Shown: positions 60,364-64,000 of the stretch, piece by piece
Layout: every line of letters starts with the position of its first letter
Position numbering within the stretch: position 1 is the stretch's first letter
Source: Hahella sp. HNIBRBA332
GTDB taxonomy: Bacteria > Pseudomonadota > Gammaproteobacteria > Pseudomonadales > Oleiphilaceae
Direction: 5' to 3'
Assembly (NCBI RefSeq): GCF_030719035.1
Contig: NZ_CP132203.1
Span: forward strand, 1,550,001 to 1,614,000
DNA length: 64,000 nt
Made by a program: the position numbers and the translations under genes
Notes under the pieces: model-generated
Seen by the model: only the letters and a program-made list of their open reading frames with translations
The model's database searches: none
What the model was told of the DNA's origin: nothing

Positions 60364-61701
60364 TTAGGGCATGACGAATTCAAAAGAGCCCAAATCGCAA
60401 TTCTCAACGCCATCGCCATTGCCGTCTTTGGGACGCACTACGCGACGTTGATCGGTTCTGGCGCAGAGACCCATGCCAGCGTCAATCGCCGGGCTGGTTT
60501 CACGCAGACGATGGGTTTTGGTCAGACCGGTATTGTCCATCAAAGGATAGAGCACTTGGGTGAACACGTCTTCGCTGGCCACTTCCATATCCGCCTTACA
60601 GTTACCTGCGCCGATGCCAGTCATCAGGCCTTTGTTGCGGTAGGATACGCCGTAGTCCGCACAGTCGGCGAAGCCGCTGTTGTCGAGCAGGTGGTTGCCG
60701 ACCATCAGGCTGTTGCGCACGTTGACGTCGCCATAGTTATAGAAGCCATGGCCGGTGTTGTCCGCCAGGGTGACATGAACGACTTTCATGGTGGCGACGC
60801 CTTGCAGAGTCGGATTGGTGACGCCGTTCACCAGCGCTGCGCCATTCTCACCCAGAGCGATGTTGCCGCTCAGTGTGCTATTGCTTAGCCACAAGTCGGC
60901 TGCGTCATCGTTCAGAAATGCGGAACCGGTGGAGTCAGCGACGTTATTGGCGAAAGTCGTACGGGAGATATCCGCTACGCCGCGGTTGTAGACCGCACCG
61001 CCTGCGCCGGTCAGGCTTTCGTTCTCGGATGAGTTGTTTTCGAAAGTGGTTTCACGCACGAACAGGGAGCCGGTATTGTAGATAGCCCCGCCGTGGGCTT
61101 CGTCGCCTTGCGCACGGTTGTCGTCAAGGATGGACTGATAGATGTCCAGCATGCCTTCGTTGGAGATGCCGCCGCCGTTGCCGGGGTTCAGGTCGCCTTT
61201 GGTGACGTTGCCGGTGATGCGCATTTGACGCAGCATCAGTTCGCCATAGTTTTCGATGCCGCCGCCGTAATCACGCACGTTGCCGTTACGGATGGTGAAG
61301 CCGCGCAGTTCCACTTTGACTTCTTTCAGGACTTCGATGGCGCGGTCCAGGCCGTCCGCGTCGATGATGCTGATGTCGATGCCCTGACCCTCGATAACCA
61401 GGTCATCCAGGATGTCCAGATCGCCGTTCAGGTTTTCGTCTTCTTCATCCATGGCGCCGTCGGCGGGGATGGATAACTTGTAGACGCCTGCGTCCAGGAT
61501 AATTTTATCCGCGCCAGCATTCTCGTTAGCCTGTTGGATAGCTTCGCGCAACGAACAGTCGCTGTCGCATACGCCATCAAAGCCGTCGGTGAATTTGGTG
61601 ACTTGGAAGCTGGCTGCGCCTGCTGGGGCGGCAACGATGAGAGCGCCGAGGGTGAGTGAAGAGGTTAGCCGGGAGTAGCTTTTCGCTAATTTGTTATTCA
61701 T
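60364..61701 (-). CDS. CSLREA-domain secreted parallel beta-helix protein
   Basis: The 445-residue protein has a signal peptide (SLTLGALIVAAPAGAAS) and a CSLREA domain (FTDGFDGVCDSDCSLREAIQQAN). Repeated right-handed beta-helix coils follow (GGGIENYGELMLRQMRIT, GGGISNEGMLDIYQSIL, GGAIYNTGSLFVRETTF), with a C-terminal RVVRPKDGNGDGVENCDLGSFEF ending typical of choice-of-anchor-Q proteins. It is probably surface-exposed or secreted; no enzymatic residues are evident. It is monocistronic with a strong terminator. Confidence 0.88.
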   Translation of the reverse strand: MNNKLAKSYSRLTSSLTLGALIVAAPAGAASFQVTKFTDGFDGVCDSDCSLREAIQQANENAGADKIILDAGVYKLSIPADGAMDEEDENLNGDLDILDDLVIEGQGIDISIIDADGLDRAIEVLKEVKVELRGFTIRNGNVRDYGGGIENYGELMLRQMRITGNVTKGDLNPGNGGGISNEGMLDIYQSILDDNRAQGDEAHGGAIYNTGSLFVRETTFENNSSENESLTGAGGAVYNRGVADISRTTFANNVADSTGSAFLNDDAADLWLSNSTLSGNIALGENGAALVNGVTNPTLQGVATMKVVHVTLADNTGHGFYNYGDVNVRNSLMVGNHLLDNSGFADCADYGVSYRNKGLMTGIGAGNCKADMEVASEDVFTQVLYPLMDNTGLTKTHRLRETSPAIDAGMGLCARTDQRRVVRPKDGNGDGVENCDLGSFEFVMP

Positions 61702-61937
61702 GTCATTCCTTCCTTAGTTTTGATGTTGGCGCGGTTAGATACCCCTTTAACCACGCGGGCGTAAATATACTGGTTTAAAAAACAAAAGAGTAGGTAAAAT
61801 GACTTAGGACAAACCGCTATATAAATCCTCTAGTTAGCGTTTTTTAACGGAAACTTGATCTGGATGCGCTTTTTCGTTTTTGATGCATACTTACTTCATT
61901 CCCTTGCAATGTTTTCTTAATGGCGGAGCAAACGAAA

Positions 61938-62714
61938 ATGGCGAAGGCGTTGCTGCTGTTGATCGCTCTCGCCGCTCTATTGGGCGGTAAAGTGGCGGCC
62001 GCCGCGGACCTGATTGAGCTCAAGGCTGCTGCAGACCCCTGGCCACCTTTTATTGATCCCGAACACCCCCAGGGCGGCGTCTCTGTTGAAATCGCCAATG
62101 CTGCTTTCGCCACCCAGGGGTACAAGGTAAAGCAGCTTATCGTCCCTTGGGCGCGGGCGGTGGAAGGAACCCGGCGCGGAACCTTCGATCTGATTCTGGA
62201 CGCGTGGTGGAGTCAGGAGCGCTCAGCGTTGTTCGCCTACAGCGCCCCTTATCTTATAAACGAAGTCAAATTCATCAAACTCAAGGGCGACCTGTTCGAG
62301 TATAAAGGGTTGCAGAGTCTGCGCGGCCGAGTGATTGGCGTAGTGCGAGGGTACGCCTACAACGACGCTTTCATGGAGGCCGATTACTTTACCCGTCTGG
62401 AAGTCACTCAGTTCATGCAAAGCGTCTTGATGCTGTCGCAGCGACGGGTCAATCTGACTCTGGAAGATGAACTGGTGGCCCGTTATCGCATCCAGCGGGA
62501 AGAGCCTGCGCTGTTGCCGATGTTGGAATTCGTGGAGCCGCCCCTGAGCGCCAACAAACTGTACGTTATCAGCGGCCTGGAAAATCCACGTCACCAGCAA
62601 TATATCGACGCTTTCAATCGGGGGCTGGCCATTATCAAGGAGAATGGCGAGTTCGAGCGGATCCTGAAGGAAAACGGCCTAGTGGATGGCGAGCGCGTTC
62701 ACGAAGGTCCCTGA
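61938..62714 (+). CDS. Periplasmic solute-binding protein, family 3 (PAAT type)
   Basis: The ATG at 61938 has GGAG nine bases upstream and gives 258 residues; the in-frame ATG at 61920 lacks one. A signal peptide (LLLLIALAALLGGKVAAA) is followed by a bilobed binding domain (DPWPPFIDPEHPQGGVSVEIANAAF, RRGTFDLILDAWWSQERSALF). It is an orphan like the one at 648. The last 16 bases overlap the convergent kinase-phosphatase gene. Confidence 0.85.
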   Translation: MAKALLLLIALAALLGGKVAAAADLIELKAAADPWPPFIDPEHPQGGVSVEIANAAFATQGYKVKQLIVPWARAVEGTRRGTFDLILDAWWSQERSALFAYSAPYLINEVKFIKLKGDLFEYKGLQSLRGRVIGVVRGYAYNDAFMEADYFTRLEVTQFMQSVLMLSQRRVNLTLEDELVARYRIQREEPALLPMLEFVEPPLSANKLYVISGLENPRHQQYIDAFNRGLAIIKENGEFERILKENGLVDGERVHEGP

Positions 62715-64000
62715 CAGGAAAACAGGACCAACACCAGCAACAAAATCAGCGCCCAGAATCCTGACAGCATCTGCCAGAACATGACCGGGCTGCGATCTTC
62801 CATCTCCAGGGGATTGTCTTGCAGGAACGCCGGATTAGGGTTCTTCAGATCTTGCAGCAACGCGTCCATGGTCTGATAACGTTGATCCAGATCGAACGCC
62901 ACGCCTTTTTGCAGCGCCCGGTCGAACCAAAGTGGAATCACCGGGTTGAACTGCATGGCGGAGCGATAACGTAGGCGATCATAATCAAAACGAGACCGAC
63001 ATTCGTTGATTGGGTCGCCATAGGGCAGTTCACCTGTGAACATTTCGTAGGCGATGGTCGCCAGGGCGTAGAGATCGCCCCGCGCGCCGGTGTTCTGGCC
63101 TAACAGATACAGCGGGTCCGAATAGGAGGCGGTGCCCAGCGCAGCGACATGCTCCAGGGGACGGAAAACCTCGGCGACCCCCGCCACATAAACGGAGCCG
63201 AAGTCGATGATCGTCGCCTGGTTATCGGGACTGATGATGATATTGGCTGGTTTCAGATCCTGATGAATAGTGTCTTGGTTATGCAGCGCGGACAATCCGT
63301 CGGCGATTTGCTCGATCAGCGTAAAGGCGGTTTTGGGCTTGGGAAATGGATGCTCCTTGATCCATTGCTGCAGCGTGATTCCCTCCACATGCTCCATCAA
63401 ATAATAAAGGCAGGTTCGCGGTTGCGGCTGCTCAATGATGCGCACCACATGGGGATTGTCGATGCGTTTGCCGATCCACTCTTCCTGAATGAAGCGGTCG
63501 ATGTAGCTGACGTCGCCCAAATAGTTGCGCGATGGTGTTTTCATTACCCAGCGCTCGCCGCTGTCCTGGTCTCTCACCAGATACAACTGACTGCGTGAGG
63601 AAGCGAAAATTTCTTCTTCGACGACAAGACCGTCCAGCGTCATGCCGGGCTCCAACTCCGGAGGAAAGGGCAGGCGGGTTAACTGGCTGCTGTAATCTTC
63701 CAGCGTGGTTTCCGGTAAATCATCCACCGCCAGGACGATAGCGCTGATGTTATCGTTACTGCCGGCTTGCAAAGACTGTTGCAGCAACTCATCCACCGCC
63801 TCCTGTGCGGTGGGCGCATGATCGACGATGTGTTTGATCTGATCGTCGTCGAGAAAATCATGTACGCCATCGGAAGTGAGGATCAGAATATCGCCAATTT
63901 CCAGCGGGGTCTTGCCGTAATCAATGGGCAGATTGTTATCCATGCCGACCGCCCGGGAGAGCATCTTTCTACCACCTCCCAGACTGACGATGTGGTCCCG
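62699..64000 (-). CDS. Bifunctional PP2C phosphatase-serine/threonine kinase, partial
   Basis: The gene runs off the right edge of the window and lacks its 5' end; the frame is open to base 64000. The visible 433 residues begin inside a PP2C domain (GRKMLSRAVGMDN, ILILTSDGVHDFLDDDQ). A Hanks-type kinase follows, with catalytic loop TIHQDLKPANIII, metal-binding TIIDFGSVYVAG in place of DFG-type, and ALGTASYSDPLYLLG. It ends in a single membrane helix (MLSGFWALILLLVLVLFSC). Members of this group often sit near type VI secretion or stress clusters, but no such genes are seen here. Confidence 0.9.
   Translation of the reverse strand, partial: RDHIVSLGGGRKMLSRAVGMDNNLPIDYGKTPLEIGDILILTSDGVHDFLDDDQIKHIVDHAPTAQEAVDELLQQSLQAGSNDNISAIVLAVDDLPETTLEDYSSQLTRLPFPPELEPGMTLDGLVVEEEIFASSRSQLYLVRDQDSGERWVMKTPSRNYLGDVSYIDRFIQEEWIGKRIDNPHVVRIIEQPQPRTCLYYLMEHVEGITLQQWIKEHPFPKPKTAFTLIEQIADGLSALHNQDTIHQDLKPANIIISPDNQATIIDFGSVYVAGVAEVFRPLEHVAALGTASYSDPLYLLGQNTGARGDLYALATIAYEMFTGELPYGDPINECRSRFDYDRLRYRSAMQFNPVIPLWFDRALQKGVAFDLDQRYQTMDALLQDLKNPNPAFLQDNPLEMEDRSPVMFWQMLSGFWALILLLVLVLFSCQGPS

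Noticed and set aside
1..64000. CRISPR arrays, tRNA or rRNA genes, insertion sequences, prophage
   Set aside because: No regularly spaced repeats, cloverleaf-forming sequences, transposase genes or phage structural genes were seen anywhere in the window.

Overview
The window looks like a chromosomal stretch from a marine gammaproteobacterium. Protein sequences, a gacA/uvrY-uvrC-pgsA block, membrane-bound nitrate reductase genes, many two-component proteins and a CSLREA-type secreted protein together suggest a Hahella-like member of the Oceanospirillales. This assignment is inferred from gene content and was not tested by a search. Genes are dense on both strands, and no tRNA, rRNA, insertion sequence, prophage or CRISPR array was seen.

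Layout. 1-6.2 kb: small conserved genes, a periplasmic binding protein, a GlxA-like regulator divergent from a rhodanese-GNAT pair, and a zinc-ribbon gene with a near-consensus LexA box, followed by a macro-domain gene with no usual start codon. 6.3-11 kb: a CNF/BLF1-like deamidase candidate, hsp20 behind a perfect FNR/Anr box, a short FtsH paralogue and an L,D-transpeptidase. 11.3-14.5 kb: uvrY(gacA)-uvrC-pgsA on the minus strand. 15-23 kb: a GNAT-nitrilase fusion, a QEGLA metallopeptidase-like protein, a GGDEF-EAL protein and a DUF2914 protein. 23.6-27.9 kb: an RND efflux pair. 28.1-36.1 kb: a run of signalling genes (three receiver proteins, an HDOD protein, two histidine kinases). 36.3-46 kb: a CDF metal transporter, a beta-propeller lipoprotein, narL, narK, sco-ctaG, a phage-type nucleotidyltransferase, cysH and a membrane protein.

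46.2-46.8 kb holds what I consider the most interesting element. It is a tandem pair of about 125-nt non-coding RNA genes on the minus strand, each with eight GGA motifs, an intrinsic terminator, a matching -10 box and an 18-bp GacA/UvrY-type upstream activating palindrome. The two units are offset by exactly 309 bp. They look like Csr/Rsm-sequestering RNAs (RsmY/RsmZ/CsrB type), and a GacA homologue is encoded in the same window.

46.7-56.5 kb: narX, then divergent narGHJI plus a parvulin-type isomerase. Between them lie a NarL 7-2-7 site and a perfect FNR box at class II spacing from a -10 element. 56.8-64 kb: malate:quinone oxidoreductase, an ankyrin-repeat exported protein, a CSLREA/beta-helix protein, another solute-binding protein, and a PP2C-kinase fusion that runs off the right edge.

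Themes are anaerobic nitrate respiration with its regulators (narXL, narK, narGHJI, FNR boxes), post-transcriptional control (uvrY and the tandem sRNAs), stress responses (LexA box, hsp20, FtsH, UvrC) and multi-step phosphosignalling.
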